Shown: positions 1-5,404, counted from the first letter of the stretch. The stretch is 6,804 nt of DNA from an uncultured Blautia sp. (GCA_900543715.1 UQSX01000123.1:1-6804); one strand, 5' to 3'. Notes: generated by a model not told the origin, from the sequence alone. A program made the numbers and translations.

Positions 1-165
1 TCTTAAAGGAGAAGTTACAATAATGTCAATATCTTCAGGCAGGATAGAAGCCAATTCTTCTGCTTGTTCTATGCCCTTTTCTGTCAGCTCTACATCAGTA
101 ATTCCACACACTTTATTTTGTGCATTCCATACAGTTTGACCGTGACGTGCAACATATAACTTCAT
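1..165 (-). CDS. Histidine phosphatase family protein (phosphoglycerate mutase-like), N-terminal part only
   Basis: The reverse strand encodes 55 residues from an ATG at 165 to the window edge, beginning MKLYVARHGQTVWN. RHGQT near residues 7-11 is the phosphohistidine signature of the histidine phosphatase superfamily (cofactor-dependent phosphoglycerate mutases, CobC and broad-specificity phosphatases). Later residues fit the fold: LTEKGIEQAEEL is the usual helix after the first loop, and TSPLR (51-55) matches the 'SPLxR' motif that ends in the second conserved Arg. A ribosome binding site (GAGGAGG, about 179-185) lies 13 bases upstream. The remaining two thirds, including the second catalytic His, are outside the window, so the substrate cannot be assigned. 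The family call is secure and the exact enzyme is not. It seems to be a separate transcription unit with its own promoter. Confidence 0.9.
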   Translation of the reverse strand, partial: MKLYVARHGQTVWNAQNKVCGITDVELTEKGIEQAEELASILPEDIDIIVTSPLR

Positions 166-212
166 AGTTTCAAACTTACCTCCTCAACAACTTCCAATCT
201 AGCCATATCTCA

Positions 213-266
213 ATTATACCAAATAAGGATGCTCCATACTACACTTTTGAAAAAAATCACAGTCAA
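213..266 (-). promoter_or_regulatory. Promoter region of the histidine phosphatase gene
   Basis: On the reverse strand a perfect TATAAT (213-218) is preceded by TGG, giving an extended -10 element, and would start a transcript about 40 bases before the ATG. Further upstream, TTGACT (261-266), 17 bases and TGTAGT (238-243) form a second plausible sigma-A promoter. I cannot tell which is used, and both may be. Confidence 0.5.
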
Positions 267-273
267 TAAATAG

Positions 274-405
274 CGGGCTTACGTTGCCGTGGCAGAACAT
301 CTGGTGGACGATGTGGAAACAGCTATTTTAGAAAGATCAGTGCCCCGGTCTTCTCATTTAATGAGACAGACCGAGGCACTTGTCTATGAAAGCATTTTTT
401 CATGA
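274..405 (+). other. Open stretch without a start codon, possible gene remnant
   Basis: Between a TAG at 271-273 and a TGA at 403-405 the plus strand stays open for 43 codons. The translation looks fairly protein-like (AYVAVAEHLVDDVETAI in the first half), but there is no ATG at its head and no ribosome binding site. It converges on the end of the DUF3267 gene, and a hairpin is embedded in its second half. I do not recognise it. An open run of this length is quite likely by chance. It may be the tail of a lost gene, or nothing. Confidence 0.15.
340..379. terminator. Imperfect hairpin between converging units, possible terminator
   Basis: The left arm GTGCC-C-CGGTCT-TCTCATT (340-358) pairs with the right arm AATGAGA-C-AGACCG-A-GGCAC (360-379), with one mismatch and one bulged base, around a very tight loop. 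It lies about 30 bp past the stop of the minus-strand PH/DUF3267 operon, where a terminator would be expected. The base run following it in the minus direction (TGATCTTTCT) is only moderately T-rich, so this is not a textbook intrinsic terminator. A small second stem (ATGAAA/TTTCAT) lies at about 386-403. Confidence 0.45.
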
Positions 406-407
406 AA

Positions 408-965
408 TCATTCTTGGTTCTTTACAAGCCCAATAAATCCAGCTCCCTCCGGATTATCTGCGATTAAAGCAGCTTCGCTGCGCAGTACACGCCAGGATAT
501 TGCCAGATCTGCCCCTGGCAGCATCAGGTTTACAAGTGCTGTCAGCACCGATATTGTACCAGGGCAGAGAAACAGGAACAAAAAGCTACCGCCACCCAGG
601 ATAAAGAAAGGAAGAAGCGTACCTATAAGATAAGCTTTCGTTGAAAGAATTGTCCGGCAGGCGCACATGGGGATACCGCTGCGAAGGAAAAACGTCACGT
701 CACCTTTATGCAGCCGTCCTGCCAATTTCCATCCAAAACCATGCAGGGCTTCGTGTAACGGTACACTGACTATAATAACAGCCAGCAGAATCAGACCGGT
801 GCGATCCAGCAGCACCGCCCGGTGAAGCAAGAGCATCCGATAGATTCCCCCGGCCAGAAGTACAAAGGGCAGGGAAAACAGAATACCCCACAGGTAGGTC
901 TGGGATGTGGTAAGGGTGTGCCGCTTCGCCTGCCAGCCCTGGGCAGTGAGAGATTCCAGAGTCAT
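408..965 (-). CDS. DUF3267 family membrane protein, putative zinc metallopeptidase
   Basis: The protein has 185 residues. Hydrophobic segments lie at about 24-46, 56-70, 110-135 and 138-150, so it is an integral membrane protein. HEALH at 71-75, at the end of the second segment, is an HExxH zinc-binding motif. GAD (151-153) and DNPEGAGF (170-177) near the C-terminus match the conserved Asp and 'DxPExxGF' region of the DUF3267 putative zincin peptidases. No substrate is known for this branch and catalysis is inferred from motifs. Its ATG overlaps the stop of the upstream gene by four bases (ATGA, 962-965), so the two are very likely translationally coupled. Control should come from the promoter and repeat at 1511-1574. 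It ends 28 bp from the hairpin at 340-379. The length is normal for the family and I see no lesion. Confidence 0.8.
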   Translation of the reverse strand: MTLESLTAQGWQAKRHTLTTSQTYLWGILFSLPFVLLAGGIYRMLLLHRAVLLDRTGLILLAVIIVSVPLHEALHGFGWKLAGRLHKGDVTFFLRSGIPMCACRTILSTKAYLIGTLLPFFILGGGSFLFLFLCPGTISVLTALVNLMLPGADLAISWRVLRSEAALIADNPEGAGFIGLVKNQE

Positions 966-1462
966 GCAATCTCCTCCCTCCTCCCGAGCAGAGCTTTCAG
1001 TGCTTCCAGGGTAGCGTCCAGATTGGATCGATGCCAGTTAGCAACTTTCAAAGCACCGGAACCCATGATACCTGAGCCGAGCCCGCTCATACCTACAGAC
1101 AGCGTACCAGAGTGACGCCACTCGCTCAGTTCTTTCTGCTGAGCGGACAGAGCAATCATGCCCTCATCCGTGTCCAGCTCGATACGCCAGTTGAGCATAT
1201 CTTCTTTTACCTCTACCTTGCGAATAGTATTATAGGGGATCTCCAGTGCCACATCCTTTTTCAGCATGAAGGACATCCTCCCGAAAGGAAGCAATACCAA
1301 AGAATCCTGGCACATTTGCAGAGCAAAAAACTCATTGGAAAAGAACTTGACAACCCGCTCGCTCATGTTGGCGGGGGCGTAGGTAACAATAATGGCGCGG
1401 TCAGGGATGGGTGTGAACCCGGCTTCCTTTACAAACTCAGTAACATATTTTTCAGCAGGCAT
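962..1462 (-). CDS. PH-like domain protein of unknown function
   Basis: The protein has 166 residues, with no signal peptide and no convincing transmembrane helix. Residues about 38-110 read as alternating short beta strands (FFALQM, SLVLLPF, FMLKKDVALEIPY, IRKVEVKE, WRIELDTDEG, MIALSA), the pattern of bacterial pleckstrin-homology-like domains; 'IPYNTIRKVEV' is especially typical. A Gly/Ser-rich linker follows (121-137, GMSGLGSGIMGSG) and then an amphipathic helix (NLDATLEALKALLG). The ATG at 1462 has an AAAGGAG ribosome binding site nine bases upstream. It is the first gene of a two-gene unit and its stop overlaps the start of the DUF3267 gene. Such domains often act at the membrane face or as protein-interaction modules, so a partnership with the downstream membrane protein is plausible but inferred. 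The PH call is from strand pattern only. Confidence 0.7.
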   Translation of the reverse strand: MPAEKYVTEFVKEAGFTPIPDRAIIVTYAPANMSERVVKFFSNEFFALQMCQDSLVLLPFGRMSFMLKKDVALEIPYNTIRKVEVKEDMLNWRIELDTDEGMIALSAQQKELSEWRHSGTLSVGMSGLGSGIMGSGALKVANWHRSNLDATLEALKALLGRREEIA

Positions 1463-1510
1463 AGTAGATATCTCCTTTCGATTTTTCGCATGTTTTCTTT
1501 CGATGGTCTA

Positions 1511-1538
1511 AGTATAGCAGACAAACAGAAACTGTGAC
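1511..1538 (-). promoter_or_regulatory. Promoter of the PH-domain/DUF3267 operon
   Basis: On the reverse strand TATACT (1511-1516) carries an upstream TGC, forming an extended -10 box. Sixteen bases further upstream GTCACA (1533-1538) matches four of six consensus -35 positions. Transcription would start near 1504, giving a leader of about 40 bases before the ATG at 1462. The weak -35 together with the direct repeats six bases upstream is the usual design of an activator-dependent promoter. Confidence 0.6.
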
Positions 1539-1544
1539 CGTTTC

Positions 1545-1574
1545 TTTCGCCAATGGTTTGATACGTTTCGCCAA
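1545..1574. promoter_or_regulatory. Candidate LytTR-regulator operator, two perfect 9-bp direct repeats with 12-bp spacer
   Basis: TTTCGCCAA occurs at 1545-1553 and again, identically, at 1566-1574, with 12 bases between; on the transcribed strand this reads TTGGCGAAA twice. Nine-bp direct repeats separated by 12 bp, two helical turns centre to centre, are the known binding geometry of AgrA, PlnC/PlnD and related LytTR regulators. The repeats sit just upstream of the -35 box of the PH-domain/DUF3267 operon, and a LytTR regulator is encoded about 160 bp away. The sequence differs from the S. aureus AgrA consensus (ACAGTTAAG), as expected for a divergent family member. The repeat and spacing are seen directly; regulator binding is inferred. 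Confidence 0.65.
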
Positions 1575-1577
1575 ATG

Positions 1578-1730
1578 CAAGAGGCTGTCGCATTAATCAA
1601 AATCGAGAATATTTATACATTTTATTGCTCAGCCTGCACCGCTTTGAGCCTATGGTCTCAAAGCTATGCTCGACAAATTCGCATAAAATGTATAAATATT
1701 CCTGACATATGTTTAATGCGACAGCCCTTG
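1578..1730. mobile_element. MITE-like palindromic element (about 153 bp)
   Basis: The outer arms CAAGAGGCTGTCGCATTAA (1578-1596) and TTAATGCGACAGCCCTTG (1713-1730) are inverted copies differing by one inserted base. Inside them lies a second, perfect 19-bp inverted pair, GAATATTTATACATTTTAT (1607-1625), matching 1683-1701. A further GCTTTGAG/CTCAAAGC pair (1641-1648 and 1657-1664) sits at the centre. No protein is encoded. Nested terminal repeats of this size in an intergenic gap are typical of miniature inverted-repeat elements mobilised by a transposase encoded elsewhere. I see no clear target-site duplication and cannot name the parent IS family. It starts directly after the stop codon of the LytTR regulator and ends three bases from the candidate operator. 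In RNA it would form a long hairpin but lacks a following T-run, so it is not a normal terminator. Confidence 0.6.
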
Positions 1731-2462
1731 TTAATCTGTCCGACGATATTCATTTTTCGCCTTGCGGGAGAGGAGGCAGATCTCCCCGTTGTCCATCTCT
1801 ACCGTCTGCTCCTTTAAGTGTACCGCTCGGATGCGGGAACGGTTGACTAGGAAACTCCGATGACAGCGCCAGAATCCCTCCCCCAGTTGCTGTGCGAGGT
1901 GCTCCAGACTACTGTTGAACTCCAGCAGTTCATTGTCCAGGTGCATCTGCAGTGTATGACGCAGCCCTACCGCCTCCAAATAAAGGATGCTGTCCATAGG
2001 AATGTGCCGCACGGTATCCAGGATCTTTACCGTACAATAACTGCCCTGACCAGGGCGCTGAGCCTCCATCCGCTCCCGGATACTCTCAAGACAGCTCTGT
2101 ACCCGTCCGGTCATAGCGGTGTGGTCGCCTTTAACGATATAATCCAGAGCCTCCAGCCGCAGGCGGAATGTCTCAAAGGCAAGATCATTGTGGGCTGTAA
2201 TAAACACAATGAATCCTCTGGGATCGTACTGCCGCAGCTTTTGGGCCAGCTCCAGTCCGCTCATTTTGCCGGGAAAGTCAATATCCAGAAAATAGATAGC
2301 CGGAACGGAATCCTGCTTTTGCACCTCCAGCAGTTTCTCCGGGTCTTCCAGGGCCCGTACCGGCCCCATGTCGCTGTCCAGAATTAAGATCTGATTTCTG
2401 ACGATCTGCTCCAGACTTTTTCGGATAGGCAGCTCGTCATCACATATGTAAACTGGTATCAT
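1731..2462 (-). CDS. LytTR-family response regulator, AgrA-like
   Basis: The protein has 243 residues. The N-terminal receiver domain (about 1-120) shows the acidic pair D8-D9 (CDDE), the phosphoacceptor D60 in YFLDID, T89 in FITAH and K111 in YIVKGD. The C-terminal LytTR DNA-binding domain (about 142-240) has ILYLEAVGLRH and WRCHRSFLVNRSRI. H169, N207 and R233 fall where AgrA uses His169, Asn201 and Arg233 for DNA contact. I chose the ATG at 2462 because AGGAGGTGA (2468-2476) lies eight bases upstream and the receiver fold begins there; an earlier in-frame start would overlap the kinase. It follows the kinase by 20 bp, so the two are one operon. The stop codon abuts the palindromic element, and the last LytTR helix may be a few residues short. 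The likely target is the 9-12-9 repeat at 1545-1574. Confidence 0.93.
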   Translation of the reverse strand: MIPVYICDDELPIRKSLEQIVRNQILILDSDMGPVRALEDPEKLLEVQKQDSVPAIYFLDIDFPGKMSGLELAQKLRQYDPRGFIVFITAHNDLAFETFRLRLEALDYIVKGDHTAMTGRVQSCLESIRERMEAQRPGQGSYCTVKILDTVRHIPMDSILYLEAVGLRHTLQMHLDNELLEFNSSLEHLAQQLGEGFWRCHRSFLVNRSRIRAVHLKEQTVEMDNGEICLLSRKAKNEYRRTD

Positions 2463-2482
2463 ATAAATCACCTCCTGAACAG

Positions 2483-3847
2483 TTAGACCGCCGGAATATG
2501 CAGCTCCTGAATGAACATCCCGTCCTTCAGGTAAGTGCGGGTGGCACATCCCCGACACCGGGCAACAATGCGCCGGTAACTGGTCAACCCTGTGCCGTGA
2601 CCGGAGCCTTTGGTGGTATATCCCTTCTTGGTCAGGGAAGAAAGATCCGGCGCTTTTTCATAATTATTTGCCACCGCCAGATACAGTTCTTTCTCCTCCT
2701 GGAGCAGTACCACTCGTACTTGACCTTCCTCTTTGGGAACAGCCTCTATGGCGTTATCTAATAGGATGCCCAGGGCTCGGAGCAGATCGTCTGTATCCAT
2801 ACCCAGCCGGCTGTCTATTGGTTTCAAAGCCTCTAATACACCCTTGATCCGCATCTGCCGCATCTTTGCCAGTTTAGTAGCCAGAAGACTTCTTAAGGGA
2901 TAAAGTTGAATGTTGTTGAGTCCATCCATCTGCGCAATCTCGTTGCCCAGCTTTTCGTCAAAATAACTGCTGGTACGTTTCATGAAGTCCTGGATGCCCG
3001 CCAAATCTCCTTCTTGCGCCTGGAGGGTCAAACCGGAAAACAGATTAGTAAAATCATGGCGAAAGGCCCTGATCTCCTGTTGGAGTTCTTCCAGCAGAAC
3101 CATATGGGCCTGTTGCTGCAAGATTGTTTCCTCCTGTGCTTTGATACGGTCCTGTCCGGCAGCATACATGGCGGCGAACTGGAGCAGGAACACCCCCACT
3201 ACGATAAGTGCAAAGAAGAAAGTTGCATAACTGGCGTCCGGGGTCAGATTGGGGAACAAAAGCTGCTGTAAAGGCATAATGAGCATGAGAACAAGACAAA
3301 CCACTAGGGTCAGAATACCTCTGGCTCGGCTACGGAACATGGCAGTGAAATATCGGTAGAACTCGGACCGTTTCAGAATGGCTGCCACCAGCAAGGCGAT
3401 CCCAACGGTCAGCATATAAGGCAAATCCAGACGTACGAAAACCAGGAAGTGCTGACGGTCAAACAGCGGTGAATATTCCTCCACAACATACACCATAGTG
3501 TTGTTGGCGGTGTTGACGACAAAAGTACACAAGATGGCTGCCGTAAAGGTGTGCTGCAGCGGGATACGGTGGAGTTTGGTCATCATAGCTCCCAAAACTA
3601 AGGCCATCAGCAGATAGCAGGCGGTATCAAAGACTGCGGAAGGAATGTTCTCCTGCCCGGTTACCACGGTATATAAAAGGTACAGAAACATTGCCGACCA
3701 TTGGAACACCTCCCCGCAAATAAAAAAGATGCCCAGAGACTTCCAGTGAATCTTGCGGCCCAGGATACCTGCGGTCAGGATATACAAAGCCAGGGCCATC
3801 AGAGCCATAATAAAGGCGACGGAGCCAAGACGATATGCTAAACTCAT
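2483..3847 (-). CDS. AgrC-like sensor histidine kinase (GHKL type)
   Basis: The protein has 454 residues. The N-terminal half is a sensor with about six to seven hydrophobic helices (roughly 8-30, 38-62, 72-91, 98-120, 138-158, 178-200, 206-230), as in peptide-sensing kinases of the AgrC/ComD/PlnB type. A cytoplasmic coiled-coil (about 232-262) leads to the phosphoacceptor His264 in RAFRHDFTNL. The ATPase domain carries the N box DNAIEAV (364-370) and the G box GHGTGL (416-421) of HATPase_c_5 proteins. The D-box is poorly marked, which is usual for this subgroup. It should autophosphorylate and pass phosphate to the regulator encoded 20 bp downstream. The start at 3847 has AGAGGG eight bases upstream. 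No agrB or agrD gene is present in the window, so its ligand is unknown and a peptide ligand is inferred from family only. Confidence 0.9.
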   Translation of the reverse strand: MSLAYRLGSVAFIMALMALALYILTAGILGRKIHWKSLGIFFICGEVFQWSAMFLYLLYTVVTGQENIPSAVFDTACYLLMALVLGAMMTKLHRIPLQHTFTAAILCTFVVNTANNTMVYVVEEYSPLFDRQHFLVFVRLDLPYMLTVGIALLVAAILKRSEFYRYFTAMFRSRARGILTLVVCLVLMLIMPLQQLLFPNLTPDASYATFFFALIVVGVFLLQFAAMYAAGQDRIKAQEETILQQQAHMVLLEELQQEIRAFRHDFTNLFSGLTLQAQEGDLAGIQDFMKRTSSYFDEKLGNEIAQMDGLNNIQLYPLRSLLATKLAKMRQMRIKGVLEALKPIDSRLGMDTDDLLRALGILLDNAIEAVPKEEGQVRVVLLQEEKELYLAVANNYEKAPDLSSLTKKGYTTKGSGHGTGLTSYRRIVARCRGCATRTYLKDGMFIQELHIPAV

Positions 3848-3867
3848 GGAATTAACCCTCTCTTAAA

Positions 3868-3978
3868 AAATAAGTATATGAACTGTTCTGTTTTCCCGAT
3901 TGCTGCCAAATAGTCATTCTTGTAATAAAAGCAGTCTTTCGGGAAATCGAACCAAACAGTCAGTCTAAATAAGTATAT
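3868..3978. promoter_or_regulatory. Control region of the kinase-regulator operon: long dyad and flanking 12-bp direct repeats
   Basis: AAATAAGTATAT occurs identically at 3868-3879 and 3967-3978. On the transcribed (minus) strand each copy contains TATACT, a good -10 hexamer, but neither has a strong -35 at 17 bases. Between them is a broken inverted repeat: ACTGTT (3882-3887) pairs with AACAGT (3955-3960), and TTTCCCGA (3892-3899) pairs with TCGGGAAA (3939-3946). The TTTCGGGAAA at 3937-3946 is itself nearly palindromic. The minus strand AACAGTTCA (3879-3887) resembles an AgrA half-site. The layout suggests regulated or tandem transcription of the kinase operon. The 9-12-9 repeat found at 1545-1574 does not recur here. 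Confidence 0.4.
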
Positions 3979-4115
3979 CAAATCTTACATTCAATGAAAA
4001 GAGAAAATATAAAACCAATCCCCGACACCATATACGGTATGAAGTTGCCGGAACTGCTATGGATACTGGTGCTTTCCAATTGCTCTACACCAAGCAATAG
4101 TCGGACGCTCTTCAT
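3978..4115 (-). CDS. Doubtful small ORF (45 codons) upstream of the kinase
   Basis: The ORF runs from an ATG at 4115 to a TGA at 3978-3980. Its N-terminal half is amphipathic (MKSVRLLLGVEQLES) and its C-terminal third hydrophobic (FIPYMVSGIGFIFSLF), which could suggest a short membrane-associated or exported peptide. Position directly ahead of a peptide-type sensor kinase makes it worth noting. Against it: the only Shine-Dalgarno-like stretch (GTGGAG) is three bases from the ATG, there is no acidic tail and no conserved Cys/Ser arrangement as in AgrD, and the other frames across this stretch look equally protein-like. A GTG at 4124 is an alternative start. Function unknown; it may not be expressed. 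Confidence 0.2.
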   Translation of the reverse strand: MKSVRLLLGVEQLESTSIHSSSGNFIPYMVSGIGFIFSLFIECKI

Positions 4116-4297
4116 CAACTCCACTTCCAGTTCCTGGTTCTAAAACTATACCTTATTAATTAAAAACAGTAGAAAGCAAGTCCTAAAAGTAGTATTATTA
4201 ATTTACCACAGCAAAAATGTACCTCCATGTAAAGCAGTGTTTTGATTACTAGTAATTTTAATTCTAACCTAAAGAATTTAGAGGAGGATATAAATAA

Positions 4298-4592
4298 ATG
4301 ATATAACAATACGACAAGAAACACATAAAGATTATAAAGAGATAATTTCATTAATTTTACGTTCTTTTAGTGAAGGAACTGATTACTCGGATGGAACAGA
4401 TATTATTGCTCTGGTAGAAGAAATACGAGACATGGATTACATATTGATGATAGAGGAGAAAAAAATATCGTTATGCTTGCACCCGTGGCCGTTCATGCCG
4501 ACTACTTTCATCAGGGAATTGGTTCTGCAATGATTACCAAAGGCATTGAAAAAGTTAGAAATGCAGGATATAAAGGGATATATTGTTTATGA
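4298..4592 (+). pseudogene. GNAT acetyltransferase pseudogene
   Basis: A strong ribosome binding site (GAGGAGG, 4281-4287) lies ten bases before an ATG (4298), but that frame stops two codons later. One base out of frame, at 4303-4443, the sequence reads ITIRQETHKDYKEI and then the FSEGTDYSDGTDIIALVEEIRD region typical of a GNAT N-terminus. The reading then shifts at about 4444. In a different frame 4446-4592 encodes GEKNIVMLAPVAVHADYF, HQGIGSAMITKGIEKV and NAGYKGI, which contains the Q-G-x-G acetyl-CoA motif. Roughly 30-40 central residues (the strands before the catalytic core) are missing at the junction. The usual C-terminal part after 'GYKGI' (VEGNPxFYxRFGF in relatives) is absent too. 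Three lesions, in start frame, internal deletion and lost tail, make this a dead gene. It lies just upstream of the L7/L12-like gene, whose ribosome binding site is intact. Confidence 0.85.
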
Positions 4593-4638
4593 TATGTATT
4601 TCAATGCCTGAAACAAATATAGAAGGAGCTATTTGGAA

Positions 4639-4920
4639 ATGGAATATGGACTTTTAATCGTAATAATCATTATCTGTACAGTAGAGTATATCGAAATTGC
4701 AAGGTTAAAATCCCAGGTAAAAAACCAACAACATCAAATTGATAAGATATGTAACGCAACTACAAATGAACAAATATCAGCAAATTATATTTCAGATGAA
4801 TTGAAACAAGATGTAACTGAATTAAAACGGGCGGGAAAAGATACCGAAGCAGTTAAACTATTAAGAAATGCCACATCAATGAGTTTATTAGAGGCTAAAG
4901 AATACTTTGACAAATTATAA
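4639..4920 (+). CDS. Membrane-anchored protein with ribosomal L7/L12-like C-terminal domain
   Basis: The protein has 93 residues from the ATG at 4639. Residues 3-20 form one hydrophobic helix (GLLIVIIIICTVEYIEI), 20-38 a charged coiled-coil-like stretch, and about 52-93 a domain of the pattern 'LKxxGKxxEAVKLLRxATxMSLxEAKxYxDxL', closely like the C-terminal fold of ribosomal protein L7/L12. Small anchored proteins of this type occur in Firmicutes and are often annotated as ribosomal L7/L12-like, but they are not ribosomal components and their function is unknown. AGAAGGAG (4621-4628) is ten bases before the ATG. A TTG two codons earlier is in frame but sits too close to the ribosome binding site. 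The gene is intact between two damaged acetyltransferase genes, and the opposite-strand frame that overlaps its 3' part is spurious. Confidence 0.8.
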   Translation: MEYGLLIVIIIICTVEYIEIARLKSQVKNQQHQIDKICNATTNEQISANYISDELKQDVTELKRAGKDTEAVKLLRNATSMSLLEAKEYFDKL

Positions 4921-4943
4921 ATAACCGTTCGTACAATGGGATT

Positions 4944-4993
4944 CCTGCCAGCAGCCATACTCTGCCAAGAGCCCTGGAAAAGCTGGCAGGGCT
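4944..4993. repeat. Inverted repeats in the junction segment between the L7/L12-like gene and the GNAT gene
   Basis: CCTGCCAGC (4944-4952) and GCTGGCAGG (4982-4990) are perfect 9-bp inverted copies with a 29-base loop. A competing perfect 7-bp stem AGCCCTG/CAGGGCT (4970-4976 and 4987-4993) shares the right arm. It lies 23 bp past the stop of the plus-strand gene, so it may act as a weak terminator, but only TTTG follows. It is GC-rich against AT-rich surroundings, and it lies in the stretch where the minus-strand GNAT gene has lost its normal C-terminus. Confidence 0.45.
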
Positions 4994-5021
4994 TTGCCGG
5001 GGAGCCGGATAATGCAAATCC

Positions 5022-5404
5022 CACAGCAATGCTATTAAATTCCACATCCTTATATCCTCTCCTCTGGTATATCTTTTTTGCCGGCAATGAGGCGTCCAGC
5101 ACAATTTTAGAATACTGTGTAGAAATTGCTTGTTCTGCGAAATCAAGCATTTCTGTGCCATATCCCATTCCCTGATAAGAAGGGAGCACAAAAAGCCTGG
5201 ATATTTCATTTTTCTTTATAGTAACTGTACCAACAGCGTTCCGGGATCCGTCAAGGCAAAGAAAAACACGATTTCTTTCAATATCTTTCATAATGTTATC
5301 TTCACTATGATGTGCAAGAAAAAAATCTACCGCTCCTTTCGGATAGTAATTCCTCCAAATATGGGCCTGCTTCATTCTTTTCTCTTCCGGATCTGTGCGA
5401 TCAT
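5022..5404 (-). pseudogene. GNAT acetyltransferase, probably frameshifted at the 5' end and with a lost C-terminus
   Basis: The recognisable GNAT core starts at an ATG at 5375 (MKQAHIWRNYYPKGAVDFF) and runs about 118 residues. ISRLFVLPSYQGMGYGTEML (58-77) contains the Q-x-x-G-x-G acetyl-CoA pyrophosphate loop, followed by IVLDASLPAKKIYQRRGYKDVEF (91-113), the usual strand-helix-strand ending in the RRGY motif. A perfect GGAGG (5413-5417) lies eight bases before a different ATG at 5404, in another frame. That frame reads MIAQIRKRKE and stops at a TGA overlapping the 5375 ATG. 'IRKR' is typical of GNAT strand 1, so one missing base near 5375 probably split the gene; translational coupling by a leader peptide is the alternative. 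After residue 118 the frame runs on to 4785 through sequence unlike GNAT and antisense to the L7/L12-like gene, so the normal last strand is lost. Confidence 0.7.

Noticed and set aside
1578..1730. Intrinsic terminator for the kinase-regulator operon
   Set aside because: The arms are interrupted and very long, and no T-run follows on the minus strand; a MITE-like element explains the nested repeats better.
1860..2387. Long plus-strand ORF opposite the regulator
   Set aside because: It is a shadow of the regulator gene; the minus frame has full receiver and LytTR motifs.
2463..2558. Upstream 32-codon extension of the LytTR regulator
   Set aside because: It overlaps the kinase gene, has no domain content, and the ATG at 2462 has an ideal AGGAGG.
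3978..4115. AgrD-type autoinducing peptide precursor
   Set aside because: There is no acidic conserved C-terminal tail, no AgrB partner, and no typical Cys/Ser position in the core.
4160..4351. 63-codon hydrophobic ORF on the minus strand
   Set aside because: It is antisense to the GNAT pseudogene start and its ribosome binding site; its Leu/Phe/Tyr-rich composition is what AT-rich DNA gives by chance.
4633..4638. TTG start two codons before the L7/L12-like ATG
   Set aside because: It is only four bases from the ribosome binding site; the ATG at ten bases fits better.
4785..5021. C-terminal run-on of the GNAT frame
   Set aside because: The sequence does not match the GNAT fold and runs antisense through the well-supported L7/L12-like gene.
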